A stretch of 64,000 nt of DNA from Tethya wilhelma. Its lineage: Eukaryota > Porifera > Demospongiae > Tethyida > Tethyidae. The position numbers and the translations under genes were made by a program. Below, in pieces: positions 1-11,676 of the stretch (positions are counted from its first letter, which is position 1; each line of letters opens with the position of its first letter). Under the pieces are notes generated by a model. It saw only the letters and a program-made list of their open reading frames with translations. It had not been told where the DNA came from and did no database searches. Where the stretch lies: NCBI GenBank assembly GCA_964030475.1, contig CAXIPT010000002.1:6981381-7045380 (forward strand). Direction: 5' to 3'.

Positions 1-3
1 CGA

Positions 4-31
<28 letters not shown>
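1..31. repeat. (GT)n microsatellite
   Basis: Simple GT dinucleotide run at the left edge of the window. It lies upstream of the first exon of the SAM-domain gene, so it is probably intronic. Confidence 0.9.
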
Positions 32-34
<3 letters not shown>

Positions 35-106
35 TACAGTACAGCATCATGAATGGGTTTCATTGTGATAGCTAATACTTGGTATGTGTTGAACTTCTTG
101 TTGTAG

Positions 107-1621
107 GTACATCATCACATGACTCTGGTCGTAGTCAAACAGAAGTACATCATACAGTACCACCTCAGACATCCTCCAATGGTCACAGTGTGTCTAGAGA
201 AAATGACCATGGACTGGCAGGATCACGTATGTTGATTAGGATATACGTACGTAATTCAGTGGGAAGACTGTCGGAAGTATCCATACAATTTTGTTTTAAA
301 ACTGTTATGTAATGTTGCAATATGGCCCTTTACTGTTCTCACATTGAGCAGTAACTTCAAAATCCAATTAAACGGTCAGACTCTAGTGATCTTGTTCTAG
401 GTACATCATCTAGTATGAAAAGCATCCAACATTACTTCTGAATCAATACCATGCATTTTAGCAAATATTTCTGGGTGTAACTATCTACACCACTGGTAAC
501 TAGGTCTACGTTGTCATGAATGACATTGTACACGTTGATATGTGTGTTCTTGTGTGTAAAGACCAGGGTTTGAATGGCTGCTAGATCTCGAGACTTTTTT
601 CATTGATTTTTCGTTTCTGTAGTTTTAGCACAAGATTACAGTGATCCAGTCAGTATGGAGGATGAGTCTATCGAGGAGTTTTTCAAGTGGTTGCAACAAA
701 TAAGAGTCGTAAACAATGACAGACAGATCTTGAAACAGAGTACGTACACTGCATTTATGAATTACCAACAAAGAACATACTTTCAGTTAAATTTGTCATT
801 GGTTTTCAGATGAAGTATGCAGCTTTGAAGCCTTCAATAGGTTGACCCCTCAGCAGCTGAAGGACATGAAACTAACTATTGGTGGAAGGAAAATCCTGGG
901 AAAACATCTCACTGCCCAACAACAAGCTCGGCAAGTAAGCTCCAAGCCTCCTACATACCGTAAATGTGAAAATGTTGCACAGAAAAAAAAATGTGTGCTA
1001 TACTGGCACAAAAATGTGTGTTAAACAGTTGTCTCCAGTATTGACACATGTACACATGTGTTAAATGTGCAGGTGAGTCAATTGAACACACATGCTAACT
1101 GTTAAATGTGCTAATTCAAAGCATGTCAGAACATCTTTACATGTGCTTCTTATAAGTGTGCCAATTTTGGCATGTGCTTCTTTAAGTGTGCCAATTTTGG
1201 CATGTGCTTCTTTAAGTGTGCCAATTTTGGCATGTGCTTCTTTAAGTGTGCCAATTCTGGCATGCATTTAACATGCAGCTTCTGAGACATACATGACACA
1301 TGTACAATGGAAATTTTTTTACTTATTGACAATAACAAAACTTGTAAAAGTGACAAAATAATTAACTGCATGGTTTAAAAGAGAGGTTTCAAAAGTGTTC
1401 AAAAGTTAACATCGTACAAAATATACGGTACAGGGGTGCAATTAAAATGTATACATGCATGTAACACATTACAATAGTCGAAGAATAGAGTTAATAAGTG
1501 ATGAGTACCGTGCAGGTTTTTGGATTCCCTGAGATGCTTCATCCTGTATGACTTCTTGCAGGAAGAGGAGTGTTCCAGCTGCTGGACCATACTTCAGGTA
1601 GCTTACGAAGAATCCAAATAA
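107..1621 (+). CDS. SAM-domain protein, 3' end (four exons visible, 5' part outside window)
   Basis: No long ORF marks this gene; it appears when splice sites are chained. Exons are 107-226, 629-739, 810-934 and 1562-1621. Each has AG/GT borders, phases match (1-1, 1-1, 1-0, 0), and the last ends in TAA. The first exon is Ser/Thr/His-rich linker. Exons 2 and 3 encode a SAM-like helical bundle: an acidic lead, then FFKWLQQIRV, the middle CSFEAFNRLT, and the closing QLKDMKLTIGGRKILGKHL, which matches the usual SAM ending of a Leu-rich helix, Gly and basic residues. The short C-terminus is EEECSSCWTILQ followed by a few residues. SAM domains mediate protein-protein or RNA contacts, and the partner cannot be inferred. 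A possible alternative terminal exon at 401-441 (acceptor at 399-400, stop at 439-441) starts with the same ten bases as exon 1. The N-terminal domains lie outside the window. Confidence 0.6.
1140..1260. repeat. 30-bp tandem repeat, four units, intronic
   Basis: Four nearly identical 30-bp units carry the core GTGTGCCAATTTTGG. The first has a small change (TTATAAG for TTTAAG) and the last one substitution. It lies in the last intron of the SAM-domain gene, so the open minus-strand frames here are repeat artefacts. Confidence 0.9.
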
Positions 1622-2193
1622 CTCGCCAGCAGGGCTGTTAGACCTTCAACAATAGTGAACTCCTCAACTTCAAATACTAACAAAATGAAATGACTATAAA
1701 AAGTATCCACAAATCAAATTTTCGAAGTGTGTTCACTTACTCAGTGTCCATAGCAAATGCATTTTTACCAGGAGGTGTTCTTTTTTTTTCCTGGGCGTAC
1801 CAAGTTTCTCCTCAGTATCATTTGCCTGCATGTGGTACATAATGACCAGTGGTGAATTAAGGCACATCCAAATTAACGCACACTCAAAATTTACACCCAC
1901 CCACATACACATGGCACACAATCAGAGACATAAGTATGTGCTGTGCATTGTACACATACACAAACAGGACTAGAGAATAGCTAACACACTTACATACACA
2001 AAACAATCTGCTTTACCTGCAGTGTCAATTAATGGCTGTCATGTCTTACTCTCTGACTTTATGATGTAAGCTTGGAAGTTGTTTATAAGAGGCTGACTCA
2101 GGAGTGTTTCTTGTATTATCTAAACAAAGTAAATGACATGGAAGTATACCTAAATCAAATTTAATTGCTCTTTATGACACAGGTATTGATTTT
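1622..2193. other. No gene seen; 3' flank of the SAM-domain gene
   Basis: AT-rich sequence with TG/CA-rich patches (1860-2000). No splice-consistent exon, RNA gene or long ORF was found. The stretch ends at the single N at 2194. Confidence 0.5.
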
Positions 2194-2194
2194 N
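2194..2194. other. Single ambiguous base, probable contig join
   Basis: One N. The sequence immediately after it (about 2195-2275) is a minus-strand arm fragment of the fold-back family seen at 10.7 kb and 22.4 kb. The join therefore falls at the edge of a dispersed repeat, the usual place for an assembly break. Confidence 0.6.
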
Positions 2195-2460
2195 TCAGTG
2201 AGAGCCTCTGAGCAATTAAGTTTGAAGACTTAATTTTGTTTTGCTAGACTTTTATGATCATAAACATTTCAGTGTATTGTTACTATACGTACTACTGTAT
2301 GTATAGTAAGACACTCTCTATTGCAGAGACTGCCGATGCATTCATTGATTGGAGTACAAGAGTCACATCATACGTACGGTAGTACTGGGTCGACTGTCCC
2401 ATGGACACAATACAAAATGTTCATGCTCATAATACTCAGAGAAAGGTAGCAAAGCCTTAA

Positions 2461-3224
2461 GGTTACGGGCTAGTAATTGAATATGAACACACCTAGGCTT
2501 TTATAGCCACACAACTTCCTGGACTAACTTCTATTGCTTGAAAAGCAGAGTCCTCACCGGCTTATTCTTAGATTATGGAAAATCTGGACTTCTACAGCGC
2601 GTCTGTCAAGTGCTACAGTGATAGTTTGGCTTGAATAAAATTTTGGCGTCAATTTTTTTCAAATCTGGTAAGTTAAATTGTTATTTCTTGATCCGGCTGT
2701 GGCAGAGAAAACCTACGTTGGTCCTCGAGGGCGGCTCAACGAGACTTTCTTTCAATTCCGGCTACAAACTGTCTGAGCAGCTAAAAAGTGTTCAACAGAA
2801 GCGCCCCACTGAGGCAGCTGCCATGCAGCTACTCGAGAGTGCTTCGACGATCCAGCTGTTTCTTTTTGTAAAAACTCTTCGAGCCGCCCTTTACCTTCCA
2901 CTGTGCATTGCAATAGTCGTCAATATACGGTAAGATTTTTTGCAAGCTCTGCAAAAATTGACGGCAAAAATTAACTACCGTAGATCGGGAAATTTTCGCC
3001 GCTATAAATTTTCGCGTGTTTAATTTTCGCGCGTTTAATTTTCGCCACTTTGACCGATTCGGTAAAGATCACCATACGTTTTAAATTTTTGCACGTTTAA
3101 TTTTCGCCACTCGTGCAGGTGGCAAAAATTTTTTAACGGCGAAAATTTCCCGATCTACGGTATCTGCTAAAATAACTAGCGTGTGCTTATTAGCATATTC
3201 ATGAGCAAACACTAGCCCGTAACC
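2461..3224. mobile_element. 764-bp MITE with TTAA target duplication
   Basis: The ends are GGTTACGGGCTAGT and its reverse complement ACTAGCCCGTAACC, flanked by TTAA at 2457-2460 and 3225-3228. A TTAA duplication is typical of piggyBac and Kolobok superfamilies. It is inserted in fold-back copy A. It contains an open frame of 100 codons (2631-2933) with no recognisable domain; I do not call it a gene. Confidence 0.75.
2978..3160. mobile_element. 183-bp TA-flanked MITE (family X, copy 1)
   Basis: The terminal inverted repeats begin CCGTAGATCGGGAAATTTTC and are flanked by TA at 2976-2977 and 3161-3162. The interior is runs of TTTTCGC/GCGAAAA. It is nested inside the TTAA element. A second copy with matching ends is at 43521-43724. 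The TA duplication suggests Tc1/mariner-type mobilisation. Confidence 0.8.
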
Positions 3225-3308
3225 TTAAAACACATTTAGAGCCTCCCTTATAGACAGTTGTCACAATGTAGGAACACACAAAATACACAGAAACTACTTA
3301 CAGCACTC

Positions 3309-3880
3309 TAGCCTCGTCCCCAGGCCCGAAAGAAAGGGCCTGGTACACACTGTGTGTGCATGCGCTCAATCTTCGGAATTCCAAGGAAAATGTATACTAT
3401 CCGCGGTACGTCCGTATACTTTGACGTCACTTCTCAATTAGTGTACCTTGAACCCCTATTCTAAACGTATGAAGAAAAGTGATCGACAGAATAGCAGTAT
3501 TTTTAGCCAAAGTTTTGGGCTGAGAGTAGGTCGCTGGATGTCTTTCTACTTATCTATCACTTTGAATTAGATTTTATCCTATTTTCACAAGACAGACACT
3601 CCACACTGACAATTTCTCAACTTTGCCAACGCAGATGTCGGTTGTAAGCTTTTTGATCTAATGAGGTACTACTTAATTAGTTGCTCTACAACTAATAAAT
3701 CTGAATATGCTCACAGACGCTTTCTAAGGGACCCTAAAACTGGTTGAGGGTTTGTACATATATACGTCATGTATGAACACACCAACAAATCTTCTCAAAG
3801 CCACGTGGTTTCACGGCTATAATTACGCGCATGCGCAAACAGTGTGTACCAGGCCCTTTTTGGGCCTGGGAACGAGGCTA
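3309..3880. mobile_element. 572-bp MITE with about 50-bp TIRs and 9-10 bp target duplication
   Basis: The ends are TAGCCTCGTCCCCAGGCC and, inverted, GGCCTGGGAACGAGGCTA. The inverted similarity continues inward through GGTACACACTGTGTG and a GCATGCGC palindrome. The flanks repeat ACAGCACTC(T) at 3300-3309 and 3881-3890. A 9-10 bp duplication with long TIRs fits Mutator-like elements, an assignment from structure only. No coding capacity seen. Confidence 0.75.
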
Positions 3881-4270
3881 ACAGCACTCTGGAAAAAGCG
3901 CTAGCGAGAAGCCTTTTCCTAACTGACAAACTTGAACGCGATTTCCAGACAAACAAAAGGCATTGAGCCAACTTTGACTGGATAGTGAGACTTCATTTCA
4001 TTCGAAGTACGCCCTTTTGTACTCGTTTGGTGCCTAAAACTCAATAAATCAAATCTAGGCAGCTATTGAAACTCTGGTATAAAATACTGTACTTTTTAGA
4101 TAGCCATTTTTGTAGGTAAAGGTTGTCAAAAGACCACACGGTTTAAATGTATCTAATGCGCACGCCAATCTGATGTAGCTGCAAGCACACCTCTTGCTTT
4201 TTGTAGAGACTCACTAGTCTCCATGCAATTGAGAACCTTTGTGTTAAAAAAAGTAAATGAACAAGTAGAA

Positions 4271-4416
4271 AGTCGCAATGACCAACTTCATACAAGTTGT
4301 CCATTTAATTCCTAGTCGCACCCATATCCATATAGACTAGAGTACAGTCTATTGCTTCGTAGAAGTGCAACTATGAAATAAATGGACAATTTGCATAAAG
4401 TTGGTCATTGCGACTT
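4271..4416. repeat. Hairpin (inverted repeat, about 36-bp arms)
   Basis: AGTCGCAATGACCAACTT near 4271 is matched by AAGTTGGTCATTGCGACT ending at 4416. The arms continue inward through GTCCATTTA. It sits where the long-TIR centre lies in other copies of the family. Confidence 0.85.
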
Positions 4417-4844
4417 CAAACTGCATACAGAAGCTAACAATAAGCTACTCTACATGCCTACTGCCTCAAATCTCGCTTGCATCTACCGTAGATGGCAGAA
4501 TTCAGTAAAAATGGTGAATATAGGTGGCCGATTATTGATCGCTCGATCACGATGATATGACAGCTTTGTTAGAGATGGTGATACTTGCAATCAGGTCCCC
4601 ATTTGGAATATGAGTAGCAGGAAGATTGAACTTCTTGATTTCCAGATTTGGTAGCTCAACCATAAGTTTCAGGGGTTTTTTGAGGTGCAGTCCAAAATAT
4701 GATGGTTTCTGGCCGATTGTTGATTTTTTCCGGCCACCGCTTAATGACGTCAGGAAACCTTACAGATGAGTGGGCGGGGCTTGAAGTCTGCACAACCCAG
4801 TGTAACTTTTCATGGGCTATCTTGTGGTACCAAACTTGAAGTAG
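4417..4844. other. No gene seen; probable 5' flank of the gypsy element
   Basis: I looked here for a 5' LTR matching the 3' LTR ends (TGTAGTGACA ... TCGTTACA) and found none, nor an obvious primer-binding site. The retrotransposon therefore appears 5'-truncated or its 5' LTR has diverged. Confidence 0.4.
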
Positions 4845-6404
4845 TTGCACCAGCTGGTAAGTCAAAAATCGCATCCGAATTCGATGGTGGCCGATAATTG
4901 GTGGCTTACTCTACTATCTCGCTCGCAGGCCGAGAACGCAAGAGTCAACGCGATGTTAGACCTGGCGCACTTCGAGGCAAGGAATGCTCGGGAAGAGGCG
5001 GAGCTTGGTCAGCAGGAGATCCGGAGACTAGCTCAGCAATTGGAGCACGTTTGAGATGTACAAAAGATTGGAGACACTGAGAATTGAACATGCAGAACAG
5101 TTGAAGCAAGAAAAGAGACAGTGGGAAAAGGAGCGTGAAAGAGCAGATGGCTTGATTGGTGAGCTCAAGGCAAGATTTGAAATAGAGAGATCACTGTTCA
5201 AGTCAAGGGTCGAACATTTCAAATCTGAACTGGTCAAGAAGGTGCCAGCTATTACAAATTGACGAATGCCTGACTACCCTGCTGGTGGAAACCCTCATGC
5301 TCCTGCATTCCAAAGAACTAATGTTACTCATTGGGAGAGAGTAACCCTTCTCAAGACACTACACAAGTGGAAGTCGCTTAGCAGCAAATTGCTACTCACG
5401 AATATTCAGATGAGGATGCTACAAATGTGATTCCACAAACAATGGTAACTGTGTACTATCCCGCCCAAACATGCGGCTATGAAAATTGCTTAACAATAGG
5501 TGGAACAAGAACAGTTGTTCGAAATTGCCCACAAACAGTGGAAAGCACATTGTGCTACAATATCACAAGGTCTAGACCAAACCCAAGTTGTCAATATTGA
5601 CCAACATGATCATGTTAACCCAAATGTTGCCCAAACGTGGTTTCTCAATCAAATTGGCAAATGGCAAAAAGGTCGCCACCCCCGCTTGAGCATGGAGATG
5701 TCAATTATCCAAGAGCCAGTTTTACGGCTCCAGATAATCAAACTAACTTGGTGGACTCAATGACCAAATTGTTGCAAACACAGACACATATGCTAGCAGC
5801 ACAAACCCAAGCTGCAGCTGTGCAAGCATTACCACCATTACAGTTGTTTAGCAGAGAAGAGACTGAAACCGATGATGACAACTTTGATCGTTGGATTGAG
5901 TTGTTTCAGGAACAAGCTCAGCTGGGACAGTGGTCAGAAGAGCAGAGGCTCTGCCAGCTTAAACTGCATCTAGAAAAGACGGCTCAGCAGGTATTCAAAA
6001 TGCTAGCACCAGATGTTCAAAGCAATTACAATAGGGCTGTGGATGCTCTAAAGTAAAGGTTCCGCCCTGTTGACATTGAAGAATTGCGTGGAATAGAATT
6101 CCATCAGGTGATGCAGGAACAACAATCTGTCGAGCAGTTGGGAATACAATTGCAAAGACTCGGATGGAAAGCATTCCCTAACGCCAGTGGAAAGGAGTTC
6201 GATCGCTTGTTAAAAGGAAGGTTCTTTCAAGCACTGCATGCAAAGTGGCAGAGAAAGTTAGGATCCCCTAAGACAAGCAAATTTCAGCAACTGCCGCAAG
6301 TTGGGGAGATACAAAGCTATCAAATCCAAAGCATCAACAAAGAAGCAGCTTTCACAAACCAAAGAGCAGCGAGACAGTCACTAAACCCGCAACAACAGCT
6401 GTGA
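4845..6404 (+). pseudogene. gag-like region, broken
   Basis: Three open blocks in shifting frames. 4845-5262 is charged heptad-rich coiled coil (Glu/Arg/Gln/Leu) with a frame change near 5055. 5637-6056 holds the capsid-like core, with a run containing FDRWIELFQEQAQ and a helical stretch QLKLHLEKTAQQVF. 6084-6404 continues in the same role after an in-frame stop near 6055. Gag would package element RNA. A CCHC-like piece follows near 6500 (CWSCGSLTHLARNC when read through), consistent with a nucleocapsid knuckle, but the frame is broken. Confidence 0.65.
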
Positions 6405-6724
6405 AGAACAACTTCCCCAAGTCTAAACCTGCAGTACATAGTTTAAACAATTAACAGACTGCCTGGCTCTCAAGGGACCGAGAACGAACCACGAATAAAA
6501 GGATGTTGGTCATGTGGGAGTTTAACACATCTAGCCCGGAATTGTAAGGAAGTTAAACTAGAAGCTTCTGGCAGACCTGTATACCCACTTCAAGGACTGC
6601 ACAGCTCACGGCTGAGCAACCGTCTTACTCGACCAACACCTATCCTACTGATGTAAGAAGCCTAACAGAGGAGCAACCAGAAGAGCTTTTAAGTCAATGA
6701 AGATTGGCCAATGAAAAGAGTCTC

Positions 6725-6976
6725 TTAGGAAGCCAAGCTCGTAGGACCTACCCTGTTCATAGAGTTGTTGATAGGAGGTGTAACCACAACTGCAATGGTT
6801 GATACAGGAGCACAATCAACTATCATCTCACAAGTATTACTACATGAGATAGCAAAGGAGGTAAAGGCAAAGCAGAAACCATTACCAGAGCTCAAGTTGC
6901 CCAGTGTCAGACTCTTCGGGAAAGAATGCAAAGGTACAAAACCTGAGGTAGATGTTACAGCTCAAGTCATACTTTA
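6725..6976 (+). pseudogene. Retropepsin-type aspartic protease fragment
   Basis: The open frame contains the active-site motif VDTGAQST after a hydrophobic strand, as in gypsy proteases (D-T-G-A). The frame stops at about 6975, before the region where the family has its second conserved strand and helix, so this copy looks dead. It lies between gag and RT as expected. Confidence 0.75.
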
Positions 6977-7564
6977 ATTCGAGACAGAAACTGAGAGTGC
7001 TTATATCCCTGTACTGGTACAACCAAGCAGCGAGCAACCATGTCTTCTAGGGACAAATGCCGCCATAGCTCTTGAATTGAAGTTTCTGAAGCCAGATGGT
7101 GACATATGCTGACAATGGAGTTGCCCCAAACGGAAAACGAAGCAATCTCCAATTCTGTTACAGCATCAGATGTGAGACTTGTTGACGCCTGTACCATTCC
7201 TGGAAGAAAAGGCCATTTCCTAGAAGCTAGGATCGAGAGTCAAGCATTCAGTGAAGGAACAGAATTTCTCTTTGAACCTAAGACAGAGCCACTGCAAGAG
7301 AAAGGTTTAAGTTCCCAGGAGTGTCTATTGACAGTCAGGCCCAAGAGCACACTTCTAATTCCACTTCAGAACTTCAACGAAGAGATTATCGATCTGGCCA
7401 AAGGTACAAAAATTGGAACTGTTAATACCTTCAGCAATACAACTGAGAGTCAAGAACCAAGTGGACTAGACTCAGAGCAGAGCATGACTGCACCTCGTTG
7501 TGAGCAGACACCAATGCTTGTCAAGTTGCAGAAGAGCCAAAAGTGAAACTGAGGGAAGAGATCA

Positions 7565-8987
7565 ATCTGGTTCAAGGGAACTTGACTACAGAACAGTTCT
7601 GCCAACTTGAAGATCTGATCATGGACAACAGTGATATCTTTGCTCTAGATGCATCCCAACTTGGTCGAACTTCCCTATAGTCACACACAAAATTGAAACT
7701 GGAGAGCACCCTTCCATTTAGCAACACCCAAGGAGGACTCCATTTGTACACCGAGGGAAAATATCTCAACTTGTTGACGAGATGCAACAGCAAGGTGTAG
7801 TTAGACCTTCCACTGACTAGTGTCTGGGCTAGCCCAGTTGTACTCGTACCCAAGAAAGATGGAGGTCTCAGATTTTGTGTTGACTACAGGAGACTGAATG
7901 CAGTCACCAAGAAGGATGTCTATCCACTTCTAAGGATTGATGACATACTCGATACACTCAGTGAGGCCAAATACTTTTCTACCTTAGACTTATAGCCTCT
8001 GGCTACTGGCAGATCAAAATGGACCCCTCCACAAAAGACAAGTCAACATTTACTACCTATGCTGGCCTGTATGAGTTCGAGCGTATGCCTTTTGGATTGT
8101 GCAATGCTCCAGCAACTTTCCAGCGTCTGATGCAAACAGTGTTGCAAGGTCTGGAATGGAAGTCATGCTTTGTCTATATCGAAGACATCCTTGTTTGTTC
8201 GAAGACATTTGACGAACATTTAGAGCCCCTCTCTCAAGTGTTTGACCGGTTGCGTAGGGCTGGACTCACCCTCAAACCTCGTAAATGTTCATTCCTCCTG
8301 GAACAAGTAACATACCTTGGTCATGTTTTCTCAAATGAAGGCCAGTATCCGTCCTGATTTTGCAAAGATTGACAAAGTCAAGCACTTTCCTGTCCCAACC
8401 GATGTTACCAAAGTCAAGCAGTTTTGGGGATTAGCATCCTATACCGAAGATTCATCCCAGAGTTCTCAAAGATATCACATCTATTACATGCCTTGACAAA
8501 GAAAGATACCAAGTTCTACTGGTCTGTAGAGTGTCAACTCGCATTTGAGACACTAAAGGACATGTTAACACAAGCCCCAGTCCTGGCCTACCCGAGTTTC
8601 GGAGAAGGTAAAAAGTTCATCCTTAAGACAGATGCTAGCAAAGATGGTTTGGGTGCTGTCTTGGCACAGAGAAAGGCTGATGGTCACATCCATCCAGTAG
8701 CACACGCATCAAGAACCCTCAACCCGCAAGAGAGAAATTATGCCATATCAGAGTTAGAAACATTGGCTGTTGTATTGGCAGTGAAACAGTTCAGAGCTTA
8801 CTTGTTAGGCTACAATTGTACAGTGTATACAGACCATGTTGCCTGCACATCCCTGTTAAACTCTCCTTATCCATCAGCAAAATTAGCAAGATGGGCTATG
8901 GCAATTCAAGAAATGCAACTTGATATACGGCATCGATCTGGCAAGAGCAATGCGAATGCAGATGCATGCCCTGTCACGGAACCCTAG
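7565..8987 (+). pseudogene. Reverse transcriptase and RNase H, broken
   Basis: RT pieces are readable across 7565-8360 with frame changes near 7680 and 7990 and a stop near 8357. The palm motif reads YIED where active elements have Y-x-D-D, so a metal-binding Asp is replaced by Glu. The thumb follows (VTYLGHVFS). RNase H is open at 8424-8987 with FILKTDASKDGLGAVL, the Glu of SELETLAVV and the Asp of VYTDH, so its catalytic residues look kept. Confidence 0.85.
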
Positions 8988-9284
8988 CTGTTTCCATTGT
9001 TGGTCACAATCCCACACGCTGCAAGTAGAATTGACAGTACGAACCACTGAGTTGGAGAGTGCGCAGCCCCCACAGAAGGGCTCAGATTCAGATGTAAACA
9101 AGGAGATCGCTAATTCACAACATCAAGATCCCAAACTCCAGAGTATTGTCGCCCTATTTGAGACTGGAGTGCTGCCTAGTGATGAGAAACTTGCCAAGAA
9201 ATTGATCATGGAACAATTTCAGTATGACCTTATAGAGGGTATTCTGTATCACGAGAGTCCAACTGACCCTCTTGTTGGAGAATA

Positions 9285-10400
9285 GTGGTTCCAGAGTGTT
9301 TGCAAGAGAAGATCCTTGAAGAGTCACATTCTGGTTGCTTCTCTGGCCACTTTGCAGAGAGAAGGATCTACAATACTCTTCGGAAGACGTACTGGTGGAA
9401 AGGAATGAGGGCCGCTGTACGCAAACACTGTAGATCGTGTTTGATATGTGCTACAAGGAGAGGTACTGGACGAGCTAGCAAACCTCCTCTACAACCTATT
9501 GAAGTCGGTGGTCCCTTCCACAGAGTCGGAGTTGATGTATTGCAGCTCCCCCTCACATGTTTCGGTAACCAATATGTTGTTGTATTTCTTGATTACCTCA
9601 CTAAACGGGCAGAAGCATTTGCGGTACCTGACCAAAGTGCACTAACCATTGCTAAACTTCTTGTCCAAAAGATCTTTTGCAGACACAGAGCCCCTCAGGA
9701 ACTTCTATCAGATAGAGGCCCCAACTTCTTGTCTGAGGTGATTAAAGAAGTCTGCGAGCTACTGCGAATCAGGAAGGTGAACACTTCTGGTTACCACCCC
9801 CAGACTGAGGGCCTCATAGAACGATTCAATTGCACCCTGTCTCACATGATTGCCAAGTGCGCTGCAAGAAATGGCAGTGATTGGGACAACCATCTGCCGT
9901 TTCTGTTGTTTCCTTATAGGGCAACAACACAGGAGTCAACTCGAGAGTCCCGGCCCTTTCTATCTTGTATATGGAAGAGACCCGAGACTACCCTCCGAGA
10001 ATGTACTACACCACGTAAAGAGTCCCTACGTAATTCACCCCAATGACTATCGAACGGCCATGACAATAGGCTTGTCCGATGCTTGGAAGGATGCTCAAGA
10101 AAATGTCAAATCAGCTCAACAGAAGCAGAAGAAAGGCTCATTATGACAAGCACTCGAAGACAACCGATTACAATGTTGGTGATAGAGTCATGGTGTATAT
10201 ATGCCTGGAGAGATCAAAGGGAAAGCATGGAAGCTAGCCCGGCCATTCTTTGGTCCGTATACAGAGTGTTGTCCACAACACCAACAAATGTTCAAGTTAA
10301 ACCAGTTGATAAGCCGGATGCTGAACCCATCTTCATCTCTCTCGACCGTGTCAGGCCTTGCTATTCTGAACTACTCGATGTTTCGTGGTGTGGTAGCACT
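9285..10400 (+). pseudogene. Integrase with HHCC and GPY/F regions, frameshifted
   Basis: The zinc-binding module has the H-H-C-C pattern (HSGCFSGHF ... CRSCLIC). The core has the first Asp in VGVDVLQLP, the second in LSDRGPNF, and the Glu in PQTEGLIERF, so the DDE triad is present. The frame then shifts near 9950 and continues as the C-terminal GPY/F module (KLARPFFGPY) near 10230. No chromodomain recognised. Confidence 0.85.
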
Positions 10401-10581
10401 AAATAGAAAACCAAGCAGAAGAAAGTTACTAAGCAAGAGGACATTGAGCCTGTACCTGTACCGGAACAGACCTCAGGACCCATCACACGTTCCATGATCA
10501 GAGCGACCAAGGAAGCATGATGACACAGACTGAACTTAATGTTAACTTTGTGTAAGCTTGAGGACAAGCTCTGATTTAAGC

Positions 10582-10589
10582 GAGGGGAA
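10582..10589 (+). other. Polypurine tract
   Basis: GAGGGGAA directly precedes the LTR start TGTAGTGACA at 10591. This is the plus-strand primer site expected at the 3' end of a gypsy internal region. Confidence 0.7.
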
Positions 10590-10683
10590 TTGTAGTGACA
10601 TGCATAAAATTAACACTATTATCTTAGCTGTGTAGTATGCACATGCTCAATAGCCCTGATTTTTATACAGGAAGCTACTTATT

Positions 10684-11300
10684 ATCATACGTACGGTAGT
10701 ACGTATAGTAGGAATGGGCCGACTGTCCCATAGACACAATACAAAATGTTTATGACCATAAAAATCTAGCAAAACAAAATTAAGCCTTCAAACTTACTCA
10801 AAGGCTCTTACTGACAGATTACCAATTGCATGCAAGGCCTAAAACTCACAGAAACCTTCGTAAGCACTCGTACAGAGAGCTCATGGGAAGCCACAAGAGT
10901 GCCATTTTTGTTCTGCTAACGTACGTACTTACTTTCTGACTGACTTACTTGAAAAGCATTTCCAGAGAATCAGAATGTGTTGAGCCAACTTTGACAGCAT
11001 AAAGTAACTCCTTTTCATAAGTACTACATTCCTTGATACTCGTTTTCATCACAAATAAGCCTAAACAAAAACTAGAAAGCTTTGAAACTTAGAGTATAAA
11101 TTCATGTACTTGAATGCAGCCATCTTCTTGTAGAGTTCAAAGGTCATTGATTATCCACGTGGCATTTAATGCGCATGCGCATTAGCTGCTCTAGCAGACA
11201 ATTAGGCTTCTACTCAGATAACTCAAGCTTTTTGTAGGGACTAACCAGTCTCTGATGGTCTCCTCACTGTAGTGTTGAAAAAAGTGAATGAACAAGTAGT
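10684..11300 (+). mobile_element. Fold-back/MITE family, copy B (single arm)
   Basis: Starts TTATCATACGTACGGTAGTACG and runs to GAATGAACAAGTAGT, co-linear with the arms at 2.3-4.3, 20.3-20.7, 22.44-23.08 and (inverted) 23.45-24.09 kb. It contains a perfect GCGCATGCGC palindrome at about 11173. It is followed by the long-TIR centre (11303-11676), but no opposite arm follows, so half of the fold-back is missing. Confidence 0.7.
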
Positions 11301-11302
11301 AA

Positions 11303-11676
11303 AAATTTCAAAAAAATAAGCAGTGTAGGGATGGGCAGTGCTATAAAAAGTATTAGAACAAGGAATGGTCTCAATTTCGGCACATGACTACTTCATTTTT
11401 TGTGCCCAAATCTTGGCCGGTAATCTAATCCTGCCTGCTGTACTTTATTCCACTTTTTAGCCGAGTGATAAGATTAGCAGGAATTTGAACTATTTGGTGT
11501 GTCAGCTATTTCAGTACAGATCATTGTTTGAACCATTTACAACAAATTTATATAGCTAAATTAGATGGATCAAAAATGAAAATGAAGTAGTCATGTGCCG
11601 AAATTGAGACCATTCCTTGTTCCAATACTTTTTATAGCACTGCCCATTCCTACACTGCTTATTTTTTTGAAATTTA
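11303..11676. mobile_element. Long-TIR MITE (family M), copy 1
   Basis: About 100-bp inverted arms: AATAAGCAGTGTAGGGATGG ... GGCACATGACTACTTCATTT on the left and its near-exact reverse complement on the right, with a loop of about 160 bp. A second copy is at 23078-23433 and a half copy starts at 26569. Each full copy sits directly after a GAACAAGTAG fold-back arm end. Confidence 0.85.

Larger units (their letters stand above)
2280..4416 (+). mobile_element. Fold-back/MITE family, copy A, broken by nested insertions
   Basis: Segments at about 2340-2460, 3228-3308 and 3890-4265 line up in order with the arm of copy B (10.68-11.30 kb). They share the CATACGTACGGTAGTAC start, GACACAATACAAAATGTT, TTGAGCCAACTTTGAC, the TACTCGTTT motif and AAGTAAATGAACAAGTAG. 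Two other elements interrupt the arm. It ends in a hairpin centre (4271-4416) rather than the long-TIR centre found in the other copies. No transposase is encoded, so it is non-autonomous. Confidence 0.6.

Noticed and set aside
1061..1371. Minus-strand Ala/His/Lys repeat ORFs
   Set aside because: 30-bp tandem repeat inside an intron of the SAM gene, no gene context.
2631..2933. 100-codon ORF in the TTAA element
   Set aside because: No start context, domain or codon pattern; probably chance within a MITE.
4520..4860. 5' LTR of the gypsy element
   Set aside because: No similarity to the 3' LTR ends and no primer-binding site could be read.
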